Of a DNA stretch of 64,000 bases, positions 36,544 to 45,276 are shown in pieces. The stretch is from JAGFIY01 sp964499285 (lineage in GTDB: Bacteria; Bacteroidota; Ignavibacteria; Ignavibacteriales; Melioribacteraceae): positions 1-64,000 of the forward strand of contig CAZCLA010000013.1 in NCBI GenBank assembly GCA_964499285.1. The letters run 5' to 3'. Below the pieces are notes generated by a model. It searched no databases. It was not told the DNA's origin and worked only from the letters and a program-made list of their open reading frames with translations. Positions within the stretch are counted from its first letter, which is position 1, and each line of letters starts with the position of its first letter. The position numbers and the translations under genes are program-made.

Positions 36544-38526
36544 TTACCTCAACAAAATCATCTTTTTTGTCTGGCTGTAACCTCCGGCTTCGAGACGGTA
36601 GTAGTAAACTCCCGAAGATAAACCTTCCGCATTGAACTCAACTTCGTAATTGCCCGGAGTCAAGTGTTTGTTTACGAGTGTTGCAACCTCTCTGCCGAGG
36701 ATGTCATATACAACTAATTTTATTTTAGAGGACGCAAATTTTGCGTCCACTACTTTTGGAATTGTGATTTTTATTTTTGTTGTTGGGTTGAACGGGTTTG
36801 GGTAGTTTTGGTACAACTTAATCTTATATGGAGAATAAATATCATTAACCCCCGTAAATGAGTTCATATCTTTCATTATTTTGTTTTCCGGATCGAACAT
36901 AAGTGAGACCGGGACGGAATTTAAAATAAATTCAAACTCTTGAATTTGTTCATCGTTGAAAATTTTAATTAACGTATCACCCGCCGAAGTATTTATTTTT
37001 ATATCGATCGGCATTTTAAAGAAGTCTGGATTCGTATTGTTGGATTGCATAACAGTAAGATTAATAACCCAATTGCCTGCGACATAATTAGTATTCCAAT
37101 CAACAGTGTAATGGGGATAGTTTTCGCCGTAAATCCATTCCTCAAAAAAGTAATCAAGATCTACTCCGCTGACTAGTTCCGCTATTTCTTGAAAATCTTC
37201 TGTAGTTGCAACGTTATATGAAAAACGAGGGTCGTTTAAGTATGTTCTAAGTATTGTAAAAAAATTATCGTTTCCGACAATTCCGCGAAGCATATGAAGA
37301 ACGATTGCTGCTTTATCGTAACTTCGCCTGCTGTCAAAAATTTGTGAAACCGAAGAAATATCCTGAACATATATCGTCCCTTCGGCTCTTTTCGCGCTGC
37401 TCATTACACCAGATATCCAAACGTCGTATTCATCCTTTCCAACAAAATTTTCATAAACAAGACTTTCGGAATAAGTAGCAAATCCTTCGTTAAGCCAAAT
37501 GTGATGCCAATCTGCACAAGTTACTTGATCTCCAAACCATTGGTGTGCAAGTTCGTGCGCGATAATATCAGAATTAAAACTTCCCATCGATGAAATGGTC
37601 TGATGCTCCATACCGCCTGGCCAACCAAACTCTGCGTGTCCATATTTTTCGTTTTGAAACGGATAATCACCATACAGATCAATAAACAGATCCATTATAG
37701 GAACTGTTTTATCAAGTTGACTTATTCGCGATGGAGTAAGATTTTCGGGAAAATTATAATGATCAATATTCATCAAACTTCCTTCAGGAAGCTCGTACTC
37801 GTGTGAATAAAGTTCATAATTTGTCATTGCAAAAGAGATTAAATACTGGGCAATCGGATAAGAGTTTTTCCATTTATGTCTAAAAAGACTGCTGCTTATT
37901 TTGTCTTTACCAATAAACTTTCCGTTTGAAACGACGGTATAAAAAACATCACAAGTAATCCAAACATCAGAAGAATCAACTTTGTCTGCCGGAGTATCCT
38001 TACAAGGGAACCAATCACTTGCCCCGTAAGGTTCGCTTAAAGACCAAATAACCGGAAGTCCATTGTGAGAACTGAACACGAACGAACCAAACCCAGAGCC
38101 GCTTTGTGGATTTCCCTTATAATAAAAATCGACTGAGATTTTTTCACCTGAATTTAGCGAGGGTTTTAGCTGCACTAAAACTTTTTCATTTGAATGACTG
38201 AATGAAAGTTTTACATTATCACTTTTTACCGAATCAACGTGCATATGATCAGCAAGATCGAAATAAAATTCCTGCAAGTTATCGAATTGACTTGTTATCA
38301 CTGTTGAAAGTCTGCCTTCAAGATATTTCGGATCGTAGGTTATTGTCACATCGATTTTATAATAATTTACATCGATGTTGGAATCTCCGGGATAATTTAT
38401 ACCATCAGCATCAAACAATTTTTGAAAATTTATTTGTTTAGCCGCGGCACATTCGTGAATGTTTTGACTGAGTAGATTTGATGAAAAAAGCAGGCTGAGT
38501 GCTAATAATGTTATAATATATTTCAT
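36544..38526 (-). CDS. secreted M1-family aminopeptidase with type IX sorting domain
   Basis: This exported zinc aminopeptidase has 660 aa. The ATG at 38526 begins a signal peptide (MKYIITLLALSLLFSSNLLS); a longer frame from 38589 is rejected. An N-terminal beta-saddle domain precedes the gluzincin core with HELAHQWFGDQV (zinc ligands His324 and His328, Glu325 catalytic) and the third ligand Glu347 (LNEGFATYSE). The exopeptidase motif usually written GxMEN reads GGMEHQ here. The C-terminal ~80 residues are a Por sorting domain (YQNYPNPFNPTTKIKI ... KKMILLR) carrying the palindrome-derived insert VVDAKFASS. It would be exported across the outer membrane and trim peptides outside. Protease identity is firm. 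Confidence 0.92.
   Translation of the reverse strand: MKYIITLLALSLLFSSNLLSQNIHECAAAKQINFQKLFDADGINYPGDSNIDVNYYKIDVTITYDPKYLEGRLSTVITSQFDNLQEFYFDLADHMHVDSVKSDNVKLSFSHSNEKVLVQLKPSLNSGEKISVDFYYKGNPQSGSGFGSFVFSSHNGLPVIWSLSEPYGASDWFPCKDTPADKVDSSDVWITCDVFYTVVSNGKFIGKDKISSSLFRHKWKNSYPIAQYLISFAMTNYELYSHEYELPEGSLMNIDHYNFPENLTPSRISQLDKTVPIMDLFIDLYGDYPFQNEKYGHAEFGWPGGMEHQTISSMGSFNSDIIAHELAHQWFGDQVTCADWHHIWLNEGFATYSESLVYENFVGKDEYDVWISGVMSSAKRAEGTIYVQDISSVSQIFDSRRSYDKAAIVLHMLRGIVGNDNFFTILRTYLNDPRFSYNVATTEDFQEIAELVSGVDLDYFFEEWIYGENYPHYTVDWNTNYVAGNWVINLTVMQSNNTNPDFFKMPIDIKINTSAGDTLIKIFNDEQIQEFEFILNSVPVSLMFDPENKIMKDMNSFTGVNDIYSPYKIKLYQNYPNPFNPTTKIKITIPKVVDAKFASSKIKLVVYDILGREVATLVNKHLTPGNYEVEFNAEGLSSGVYYYRLEAGGYSQTKKMILLR
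36730..36748 (-). repeat. perfect 19-bp palindrome inserted in the sorting domain
   Basis: GGACGCAAA (36730-36738), one base, TTTGCGTCC (36740-36748). It encodes VDAKFAS between two conserved beta-strands of the sorting domain (IKITIP and KLVVYDILG). The sorting domains at 48.4, 55.4 and 58.1 kb lack these ~7 codons. Confidence 0.75.
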
Positions 38527-38673
38527 AGCAATTGAAGTTTTATTTATAACATTTAATATAAAAATATTGCCGCAAAGATCAGTGCACAATTTTTTGCATT
38601 AACGGAAATGATTAAAAAATCAAAAAACCTAATTCAATATGTACTAATAGCTTGCAGCATTATTTAGGAATTA

Positions 38674-39819
38674 TTAGAACAAATGAAGCAGAAAGCCCAT
38701 AAGAATTCCAGCGGCAACAGCGGATCCGATAACTCCTGAAACGTTAGGTGCCATGGCATGCATCAGCAGGTAATTATTAGGATCATCTTTTAATCCGAGA
38801 TGATGAACAACTCTTGCGCTGTCCGGTACTGCAGAAACGCCTGCAGCTCCTATCATAGGATTTAATTTGTTGCCTTCTTTCAGGAACAAGTTCATTACTT
38901 TTGCAAATATCACTCCACCTGCGGTTGCAATCATAAATGAAACAGCACCGAGAACAAAAATTAAAATTGATTCTGAAGTTAAAAAAGTAGTTGCTTGAGT
39001 GGATGCACCGACTGTCAATCCAAGAAGAATAGTAACAATATCGATCAACGCTTTACTTGCAGTATCTGCCAAACGTTTTGTTACGCCTGATTCTTTAAGC
39101 AAGTTCCCAAAGAATAACATTCCTAACAAGGGAAGTGCGCCAGGGGAGATGAAGGTAGTTAATAGTAAACCAACTATTGGGAAAACTATTTTTTCAATTT
39201 TTGAAACCGAACGCGGGGGTTTCATTCTAATTTTTCTTTCATCTTTTGAAGTAAGAAGTTTAATTATTGGCGGCTGAATGACAGGCACGAGAGCCATGTA
39301 AGAATAAGCAGCAATTGCAATCGGACCAATAAGTTCGGGTGCAAGTTTTGAAGAAAGAAAAATAGCAGTAGGACCATCAGCACCACCGATAATACCGATT
39401 GCAGCGGCTGCATTTTGTGAGAAACCCAATGCGAGTGCGGTTATAAATGTTAAGAATATTCCAATCTGTGCCGCGGCGCCAAGCAACATAAGTTTAGGAT
39501 TTGAGAGTAATGCCGAAAAATCAGTCATAGCACCAATTCCGAGAAAAATTAACGGCGGATAAATTCCTTTTAATACTCCAAAGTAAAGATAATTAAGTAC
39601 GCTTCCATCCTCATAAATTCCAAGTTGGAGTCCGATATTTTCAATAAACGGAATATTGCCAACAAGAATTCCAAATCCGATGGGAACAAGAAGAAGCGGC
39701 TCATATTCTTTAGCAATTGCGAGGTATATGAAAATAATACCTACTACAATCATTATAAGGTGAGGAATTGTAACGTTTGCAAATCCCGTAAAATCAATAA
39801 ACTGTTGAAGTCCTTCCAT
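38674..39819 (-). CDS. mmdB: sodium-pumping decarboxylase beta subunit (membrane Na+ carrier)
   Basis: This is the integral-membrane beta subunit (381 aa) of the methylmalonyl-CoA/oxaloacetate/glutaconyl-CoA decarboxylase family. It decarboxylates carboxybiotin and exports Na+. About nine to eleven hydrophobic helices are visible. The essential Asp motif is IGGADGPTAIFLSS, and the second conserved region is NPMIGAAGVSAVPDSARVVH. Its ATG shares a base with the TAA of the biotin-carrier gene (TAATG), showing coupling. The subunit alone does not decide the substrate; the upstream epimerase and the alpha subunit point to methylmalonyl-CoA. Confidence 0.93.
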   Translation of the reverse strand: MEGLQQFIDFTGFANVTIPHLIMIVVGIIFIYLAIAKEYEPLLLVPIGFGILVGNIPFIENIGLQLGIYEDGSVLNYLYFGVLKGIYPPLIFLGIGAMTDFSALLSNPKLMLLGAAAQIGIFLTFITALALGFSQNAAAAIGIIGGADGPTAIFLSSKLAPELIGPIAIAAYSYMALVPVIQPPIIKLLTSKDERKIRMKPPRSVSKIEKIVFPIVGLLLTTFISPGALPLLGMLFFGNLLKESGVTKRLADTASKALIDIVTILLGLTVGASTQATTFLTSESILIFVLGAVSFMIATAGGVIFAKVMNLFLKEGNKLNPMIGAAGVSAVPDSARVVHHLGLKDDPNNYLLMHAMAPNVSGVIGSAVAAGILMGFLLHLF

Positions 39820-40259
39820 TAATCGCTCCCTATTTCAACGAGAACATCACCTTCAAGAACAGCATCTCCGGGATTTACTTTCACTGCAGTTATTTTCCCT
39901 TCCTTATCGGCTTTAATGCTGTTTTCCATTTTCATTGCTTCCATTATGAGAAGCGTATCACCTGTTTTAACTACATCACCCACTTTTGCTTTCAACTCCA
40001 AAATAGTTCCCGGCAGCGGAGCTTTAATTTGACCGGCGCCTTTCTTCTCTGTCGGTCGGCTTGTTTTTGCTCTGTCGGATTCAGAAGACGGAATTGCGGT
40101 TTGTCGTACCAGCTTGGGCGTTTTAGTAGTTTTTACTTCACTTTGAATTTCAACCTCGTATGAAGCGCCGTTAACCTCAATTTCAGCAATATTGTCTTCG
40201 ATGTTCATTAAGTTAACATCGTAAGTATTTCCTCTAATCTTAAACTTAAATTTCTTCAT
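39819..40259 (-). CDS. mmdC: biotin carboxyl carrier subunit of the decarboxylase
   Basis: This 146-aa biotinyl carrier shuttles CO2 as carboxybiotin from the carboxyltransferase to the membrane subunit. The biotin acceptor is Lys110 in IMEAMKMENSI. The biotinyl domain starts at QIKAPLPGTILEL, after a flexible Ser/Thr/Lys/Pro linker (SSESDRAKTSRPTEKKG). The N-terminal ~50 residues (KFKIRGNTYDVNLM) are typical of this subunit family. It overlaps mmdB at TAATG and lies 10 bp after the gamma-like gene. Confidence 0.93.
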   Translation of the reverse strand: MKKFKFKIRGNTYDVNLMNIEDNIAEIEVNGASYEVEIQSEVKTTKTPKLVRQTAIPSSESDRAKTSRPTEKKGAGQIKAPLPGTILELKAKVGDVVKTGDTLLIMEAMKMENSIKADKEGKITAVKVNPGDAVLEGDVLVEIGSD

Positions 40260-40269
40260 TCTTCTGCCG

Positions 40270-40632
40270 TTAATTGTTTTTTGGGTATTGTCTTAATCCG
40301 TAGAGTTTTGAACTCCATGGCGAATATGGTTTTTGAACTCTTTTAATTGTCAGCACCGTGTTCTCAAAGTCATGAACTTCAACAAAGTGAAGATAAAGTG
40401 CCATACCTATTGCAGCGTTTATTTCTTCAGTAACATCAAGATCCTCATAATCAGCAGCCCGGTGACCGCTTGCCTTTAATTTTTTACGTTGATTAAGCGT
40501 TAAAACATCCTTCAATCTTGAAATGAAAATTGAGAGTCCAAGTAATGAAACGAATACAATGACGTATCCAACAACCGAGATTAGTATTCCGTCCCCGGCA
40601 ATTATGTTATTAATATCAAAATTTTCAAACAT
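40270..40632 (-). CDS. OadG/MmdD-type small membrane subunit
   Basis: This 120-aa protein has one N-terminal membrane helix (GDGILISVVGYVIVFVSLLGLSIFI) and a charged cytosolic tail. It occupies the position of the OadG/gamma (or MmdD/delta) subunit that holds the decarboxylase complex together. The tail (EEINAAIGMALYLHF ... SPWSSKLYGLRQYPKN) resembles the extended OadG-like proteins that precede the biotin carrier in this group. It sits 10 bp from each neighbour. Assignment rests mostly on topology and position. Confidence 0.8.
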   Translation of the reverse strand: MFENFDINNIIAGDGILISVVGYVIVFVSLLGLSIFISRLKDVLTLNQRKKLKASGHRAADYEDLDVTEEINAAIGMALYLHFVEVHDFENTVLTIKRVQKPYSPWSSKLYGLRQYPKNN

Positions 40633-40642
40633 TTACTTTTCC

Positions 40643-42202
40643 TTATAATGGAAGATTTGAATGTTTCTTGGGCGGATTAATATCTTTCTTTGTTGAAAGC
40701 ATTTGCAGCGCCCTAATAACTCTAAACCTTGTATTTCGCGGTTCAATAACATCGTCAATATAACCATATTTTGCCGCAACGTATGGATTAGCGAATTTAC
40801 GTTTATACTCAAGTTCTTTATCATTTATAAATTTGACTCTTTCCGCATCGTCCTCGATCTCCTTCAACTCTTTAGCGTGAAGAACTTCAATTGCACCTTT
40901 GGGACCCATTACCGCAATTTCGGCACCCGGCCAAGCATAGTTTATATCCCCGCGCAAGTGTTTGGAACTCATCACGTCGTAAGCACCGCCGTATGCTTTT
41001 CTAAGTATTATAGTAATTTTCGGAACAGTTGCTTCGCCGTAGGCATAGAGAAGCTTTGCTCCATTTAAAATAATTCCGCCGTACTCTTGTGCGGTACCGG
41101 GAAGAAATCCGGGAACATCAACTAAAGTAACAACAGGTATGTTAAATGCATCGCAGAAGCGAACAAATCTTGCTGCTTTTCGCGAAGCATTTATATCAAG
41201 AACTCCAGCCAGATAACTCGGCTGATTAGCAACTATTCCCACAGGAATTCCGTTAAACTTTGCAAATCCGGTGATGATATTCGGAGCATAGTTACGCTGA
41301 ACTTCCAGAAACTCGGAATAATCAACAACTGCATGAATAACATCTTTAACATCGTAGGGTTTGTTTGGATTTTCGGGAATAATTTCATTCAGCGAATCCT
41401 CAAGTCTGTCAATCGGATCATCACAAACGGTAGTAACAGGATCTTCCATGTTGTTTTGAGGAATATAGCACATAAGTTTTCGGATTAGAAGAATTCCTTC
41501 CTGCTCATCTTCTGCAACAAAGTGAGTCACGCCGGATTTTGATGCATGAATTGATGCTCCGCCGAGTTCTTCTTCGGTTACGACTTCACCTGTAACAGTT
41601 TTAACAACTTTAGGTCCTGTAACAAACATATAGCTTGTTCCTTTAGTCATAATTGTAAAGTCGGTTAATGCCGGCGAATAAACAGCACCTCCCGCACAAG
41701 GACCGAAGATTGCCGAAATCTGTGGAACAACCCCCGAAGCCATAATATTACGTTGAAATATATCCGCATAACCTCCAAGACTTTTAACACCTTCTTGAAT
41801 TCTCGCTCCGCCGCTGTCGTTAATTCCGATAATAGGTGCGCCGACTTTCATTGCTTTATCCATAACCTTACATATTTTCTGTGCGTACATTTCCGATAGC
41901 GAACCTCCGAAAACCGTAAAATCCTGGCTGAAGACATAAACTAATCGTCCGTCTATTGTTCCGTAGCCGGTAACGACACCGTCGGAAAGATATGATTGTT
42001 TGTCGAGTCCGAAATCGACCGTTCGGTGTGAGACGAACATATCAAATTCTTCGAAACTTCCGTCATCCAACAGCATATCGATTCTTTCACGTGCGGTATA
42101 TTTTCCTTTTTTATGCTGGGATTCAATTCTCTTTTCTCCTCCGCCTAAACGTGCTTTGGCACGCATCTCCATCAATTCTTTAATTTTGTCTTCGATTGGC
42201 AT
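40643..42202 (-). CDS. mmdA: methylmalonyl-CoA decarboxylase / propionyl-CoA carboxylase carboxyltransferase subunit
   Basis: This is the cytosolic carboxyltransferase (519 aa), which moves the carboxyl group between methylmalonyl-CoA and biotin. Both crotonase-like halves are present: GVVTGYGTIDGRLVYVFSQD, GGARIQEGVKSLGGYADIF and GPCAGGAVYSPALTDF in the N-half; DVPGFLPGTAQEYGGIILNG and RKAYGGAYDVMSSKHL in the C-half. In the decarboxylase direction it feeds the Na+ pump. The same fold works in propionyl-CoA carboxylase, but no biotin carboxylase gene is adjacent while the beta, carrier and gamma-like subunits are, which favours the decarboxylase. It is 33 bp downstream of the epimerase. Confidence 0.93.
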   Translation of the reverse strand: MPIEDKIKELMEMRAKARLGGGEKRIESQHKKGKYTARERIDMLLDDGSFEEFDMFVSHRTVDFGLDKQSYLSDGVVTGYGTIDGRLVYVFSQDFTVFGGSLSEMYAQKICKVMDKAMKVGAPIIGINDSGGARIQEGVKSLGGYADIFQRNIMASGVVPQISAIFGPCAGGAVYSPALTDFTIMTKGTSYMFVTGPKVVKTVTGEVVTEEELGGASIHASKSGVTHFVAEDEQEGILLIRKLMCYIPQNNMEDPVTTVCDDPIDRLEDSLNEIIPENPNKPYDVKDVIHAVVDYSEFLEVQRNYAPNIITGFAKFNGIPVGIVANQPSYLAGVLDINASRKAARFVRFCDAFNIPVVTLVDVPGFLPGTAQEYGGIILNGAKLLYAYGEATVPKITIILRKAYGGAYDVMSSKHLRGDINYAWPGAEIAVMGPKGAIEVLHAKELKEIEDDAERVKFINDKELEYKRKFANPYVAAKYGYIDDVIEPRNTRFRVIRALQMLSTKKDINPPKKHSNLPL

Positions 42203-42235
42203 TTTTTCTCCTTAGGGTATTAGCATTGGTTAATA

Positions 42236-42643
42236 CTACTTTCCAGGCTCGCAAAACTCAGTAAGCACTCCGCCAGTTGATTTAGGATGAAGGAATGCAA
42301 TGTTCATTCCTTCAGCACCTTTGCGTGGTTCTTTATCAATAAGTCTGATTCCTTTTTCCTCAGCTTTATCAAGCATAGCTTCAATACCGTTTACGGCAAA
42401 TGCTATGTGGTGAATTCCTTCGCCTTTCTTTTCGATGAATTTTCCTATCGGACCTTCGGGATCTGTCGATTCGAGAAGTTCAATCTTTGTCTGTCCAACT
42501 TTGAAAAAAGCAGTTTTGACTTTTTGATCGGTAACTTCTTCAACCGCATAACACTTAAGTCCAAGCACTTCCTCGTAATATTTTTTCGATTCTTCGATAT
42601 TTTTAACTGCTATACCGATATGTTCTATGTGCGTTAAATCCAT
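42236..42643 (-). CDS. mce: methylmalonyl-CoA epimerase
   Basis: This small VOC-fold metalloenzyme (135 aa) interconverts (R)- and (S)-methylmalonyl-CoA. Metal-ligand regions IEHIGIAV, GEGIHHIAFAV and VLTEFCEP are in the expected places, and FKVGQTKIELLE matches the family. As first gene of the operon it links methylmalonyl-CoA mutase (not in the window) to the decarboxylase encoded next. The promoter should lie in 42644-42780. Confidence 0.95.
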   Translation of the reverse strand: MDLTHIEHIGIAVKNIEESKKYYEEVLGLKCYAVEEVTDQKVKTAFFKVGQTKIELLESTDPEGPIGKFIEKKGEGIHHIAFAVNGIEAMLDKAEEKGIRLIDKEPRKGAEGMNIAFLHPKSTGGVLTEFCEPGK

Positions 42644-42861
42644 CTTGCATCCTTATGTAATGAATTAACAATTCCTTCAATTTGCGTGCCTTGCACAAAG
42701 TTATGAATATTATAAAAAAAACTTTGTTTGTGAGTAATAGTAAGCATAAAATCTAATATTTTATCCCAAACATGAAAAAGATGTTACTCAATTCTCAAAT
42801 AATAGAAAGAAAATGATAAATATTAGGACAATTCGTACGAAAATTTGTAAGTTACAAAGCC

Positions 42862-42890
42862 TTGACAAACAGAATGAATATCGATAAATT
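42862..42890 (+). promoter_or_regulatory. sigma-70-like promoter of tRNA-Asn
   Basis: TTGACA (42862-42867) and TAAATT (42885-42890) are separated by 17 nt. The -10 box ends 16 nt before the tRNA. Spacing and position are as expected for a tRNA promoter. Confidence 0.7.
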
Positions 42891-42906
42891 TGTTGTTCAA
42901 TTTTAT

Positions 42907-42978
<72 letters not shown>

Positions 42979-42981
42979 CTG

Positions 42982-43012
42982 AAAAAATCCCGAATTGTAA
43001 TCGGGATTTTTT
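42982..43012 (+). terminator. rho-independent terminator after tRNA-Asn
   Basis: A stem of up to 12 bp (AAAAAATCCCGA 42982-42993 with TCGGGATTTTTT 43001-43012) closes a 7-nt loop and carries the T-run in its 3' arm. The symmetric A/T ends mean it could also stop transcription from the right. Confidence 0.9.
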
Positions 43013-43079
43013 ATTTTAAATCTCCATTAAAGTGTGTTCAAAATTGGTTCTTTCAAATTCCATCTTGATTGCTGTATTA

Positions 43080-43984
43080 TTAATTCTTTCGAGCTATATA
43101 AAATCCATAACCATAATGGTTGCTAAATTTTTTATATAAATCGATTTCAGCTTTATAGTCTTCAACTACTTTGTTCGCGAGTTCTGAATTCTTGTTTCTT
43201 ATTAAAAATTCTTCGAATTTTTCTTCTAGCGGTTTATAATAATTATTAAGCCAACTTTGTTGACTTATATTGAAATATCCTTCCAATGTTAAATCATTTT
43301 CTTCAAGAACCTTGATTTTTGCAGAAGCTGTGTCAATCTCGGGATATTCTTGCATCCAAAATTTATTTATCTCAATTGGTCTTGAAGTGGTTAACCAGGT
43401 CATTTCACTAACGGCTAAATAACCACCCGATTTTAAGTATTCTTTCCAAATCTTAACTCCATTTTCAAAACCAATGTTATAAATTGCGCCTTCTGACCAG
43501 ATAATGTCCAATTCTTGACTCTTAAATGGCAAATCGTCCATCGATTTTGCAAGCGTTATAATTTTATCTGTTAAACCTAATTTTTTTGATTTTTTGTTTA
43601 GTTCTTCCAAAAATTCAGAGAACAAGTCAACCGCTGTTATTTGTCCATTTAATTGCTGTGCTAGAGTAATCGTTTGTCCTCCCGAACCACAACCAATATC
43701 GGCTATTTTTAATATTCTATCCTTTGGCGGGCTAATAAAGTCAAGGGCTTTTAAAGTTTCTCTTTCACTACNNNNNNNNNNNNNNNNNNNNNNNNNNNNN
43801 NNNNNNNNNNNNNNNNNNNNNNNNNNNNNNNNNNNNNNNNNNNNNNNNNNNNNNNNNNNNNNNNNNNNNNNCTATCCTTTGGCGGGCTAATAAAGTCAAG
43901 GGCTTTTAAAGTTTCTCTTTCACTACTCGGACCTTGTCTTTCTGTGTTTTTCTGGAGATCAATTATTAATTCTAATTCTGTCAT
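43080..43984 (-). CDS. class I SAM-dependent methyltransferase (intact once the N gap is closed)
   Basis: Removing the artefactual gap joins two fragments into one 249-aa protein. Motif I is IADIGCGSGGQTITL, which spans the repaired junction. Other features are an acidic ribose-binding position (ITAVDLFSEF), motif IV-like DIIWSEGAIYNIGFE, and LKSGGYLAVSEMTWL. It is a soluble Rossmann-fold methyltransferase of a type common in Bacteroidota; the substrate is unknown. An 18-bp palindrome lies 36 bp upstream of the ATG and may be an operator. It is convergent with tRNA-Asn. Confidence 0.88.
43717..43926. other. assembly gap: 100 N flanked by a 55-bp exact duplication
   Basis: Bases 43772-43871 are N; identical 55-bp copies lie at 43717-43771 and 43872-43926. 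Collapsing them restores the SAM-binding motif of the methyltransferase. Confidence 0.95.
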
Positions 43985-44325
43985 TTGTTGTTTCCATCAT
44001 GATTAATGTGGCAAATAGATTACAGTTCTAACTGTAAAACATAAGCACCAAATTCCAAAAATTACAACATATAATAGGGGCGGATAGAAAAATCAATCCT
44101 AAGTTTTTGTAATGATCTGTCCAATATAGTTTTTACAAAACTCGTTCTTTGCAAATTTGGAAAGATTTAACTAAAACGCATTTATCAATATTGGCAAGAT
44201 TGTTCTATTAAAAATCATAATTCCTTTTTCCCGTTAAAGATTTTTAAAATCGCTATGTGAGATATTCAGAGTCAATTCCTACAAGCAATTTTACATATGA
44301 AGCCAGCTTTTAATTGGGGATTCGC
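43985..44325. other. intergenic region between pyrE and the methyltransferase
   Basis: 341 bp, AT-rich, with only the 44020-44037 palindrome recognised. No coding frame or RNA is convincing. Confidence 0.4.
44020..44037. promoter_or_regulatory. palindrome upstream of the methyltransferase (possible operator)
   Basis: TTACAGTT-CT-AACTGTAA is a perfect inverted repeat of two 8-nt half sites, 36 bp before the methyltransferase ATG on the minus strand. It has no T-run, so an operator is more likely than a terminator. No regulator gene is adjacent. Confidence 0.45.
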
Positions 44326-44853
44326 TTATCCAGCGATCTCTTTTAACTCATCCATTGTGAATAATGGAATTAGTTTAAGATCAACCGCTTCAAGGTTTTC
44401 GAATGCTTTTGGGTTGCGGACAATTACACACATTACAGTATCTACTTTTCCTCCCAGTCTCCGAAGTTCTGTAATACTCTCGATTATCTGACCACCGGTA
44501 GTTACAACATCTTCGATCACAGTTAAATTTTTTCCGTAGAAATCAATTCCTTCAGCAATTTTTCTTGTACCGTATTCTTTGGCTTTTTTTCTTACAAAAA
44601 TTGCAGGAATTTTGGTATGCATTGATAAACTTGTTGCGATCGGAATTCCGCCCATCTCAAGTCCGGCAAGTATTTCAGTCCCATCTGGTATTAAATTCAT
44701 CAAATGATTTGAAATTTCGTTCAAGAGCGAAGGCACAGATTCGAATAAGTATTTATCGAAGTACTCGTTCGATATTTGTCCGGATCTTAGAAGAAATTCG
44801 CCCGTAATGTGAGCAGTGTTATAGATTTCTTTACCCAATTCTTCTTTTGTCAT
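44326..44853 (-). CDS. pyrE: orotate phosphoribosyltransferase
   Basis: PyrE (175 aa) joins orotate and PRPP to form OMP in pyrimidine synthesis. The PRPP-binding loop is VIEDVVTTGGQII, and FVRKKAKEYGTRK is the flexible catalytic loop with its lysines. LAGLEMGGIPIAT is also conserved. It is shorter than the enterobacterial enzyme (213 aa) but close to the compact form found in many other bacteria. yidD lies 14 bp upstream in the same direction. Confidence 0.93.
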   Translation of the reverse strand: MTKEELGKEIYNTAHITGEFLLRSGQISNEYFDKYLFESVPSLLNEISNHLMNLIPDGTEILAGLEMGGIPIATSLSMHTKIPAIFVRKKAKEYGTRKIAEGIDFYGKNLTVIEDVVTTGGQIIESITELRRLGGKVDTVMCVIVRNPKAFENLEAVDLKLIPLFTMDELKEIAG

Positions 44854-44867
44854 ATTACCTCAAATTT

Positions 44868-45116
44868 TTATGGAACGGGATCATAACCGCTTCCTCCCCA
44901 TGGGTGGCATCGTGAAATCCTTTTAATCGATAACCATAATCCTTTAAATATCCCGTATTTTTTTAGTGCCTCGATGCTGTAATGTGAGCAAGTGGGAGAA
45001 TAACGACAGCTTGATGGGAACAACGGTGAAATTAGTATTTGATACGCCCTAATTAGAAAGATGAAGGGATAACCGAGCAGAACCAGTAGTCTTTTAATAG
45101 TTGATTTTGTTTTCAT
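44868..45116 (-). CDS. yidD: membrane protein insertion efficiency factor YidD
   Basis: YidD is a small (82 aa) amphipathic protein associated with the inner membrane that assists YidC/Sec insertion. The family core SPLFPSSCRYSPTCSHYSIE with three cysteines and RISRCHPWGGSGYDPVP is fully present. An N-terminal hydrophobic segment (LLVLLGYPFIFLI) precedes it. It is usually found near rnpA/yidC; here it is paired with pyrE. Confidence 0.95.
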   Translation of the reverse strand: MKTKSTIKRLLVLLGYPFIFLIRAYQILISPLFPSSCRYSPTCSHYSIEALKKYGIFKGLWLSIKRISRCHPWGGSGYDPVP

Positions 45117-45203
45117 TACACAAATATCATAAGAAACTTAAAAAGATGCTCATATACTTTTCAGCGAAAATACTCCAGATTTTCTGAGTGGGTGCTTTTA
45201 ATA

Positions 45204-45227
45204 TTTGATAAATTTTCTTTATCTTCA
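45204..45227 (+). promoter_or_regulatory. upstream motif shared with the 15.3-kb secreted gene
   Basis: The block differs from 15226-15250 by one indel and a few substitutions and includes TATCTTCA. It lies 50 nt before the ATG of a sorting-domain protein gene. It may be a promoter; AT-rich chance similarity is possible. Confidence 0.3.
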
Positions 45228-45276
45228 AATCTAATAAGAAAGTCAGCAAATCAATTAAAACCGGAGGGTTAACTAA

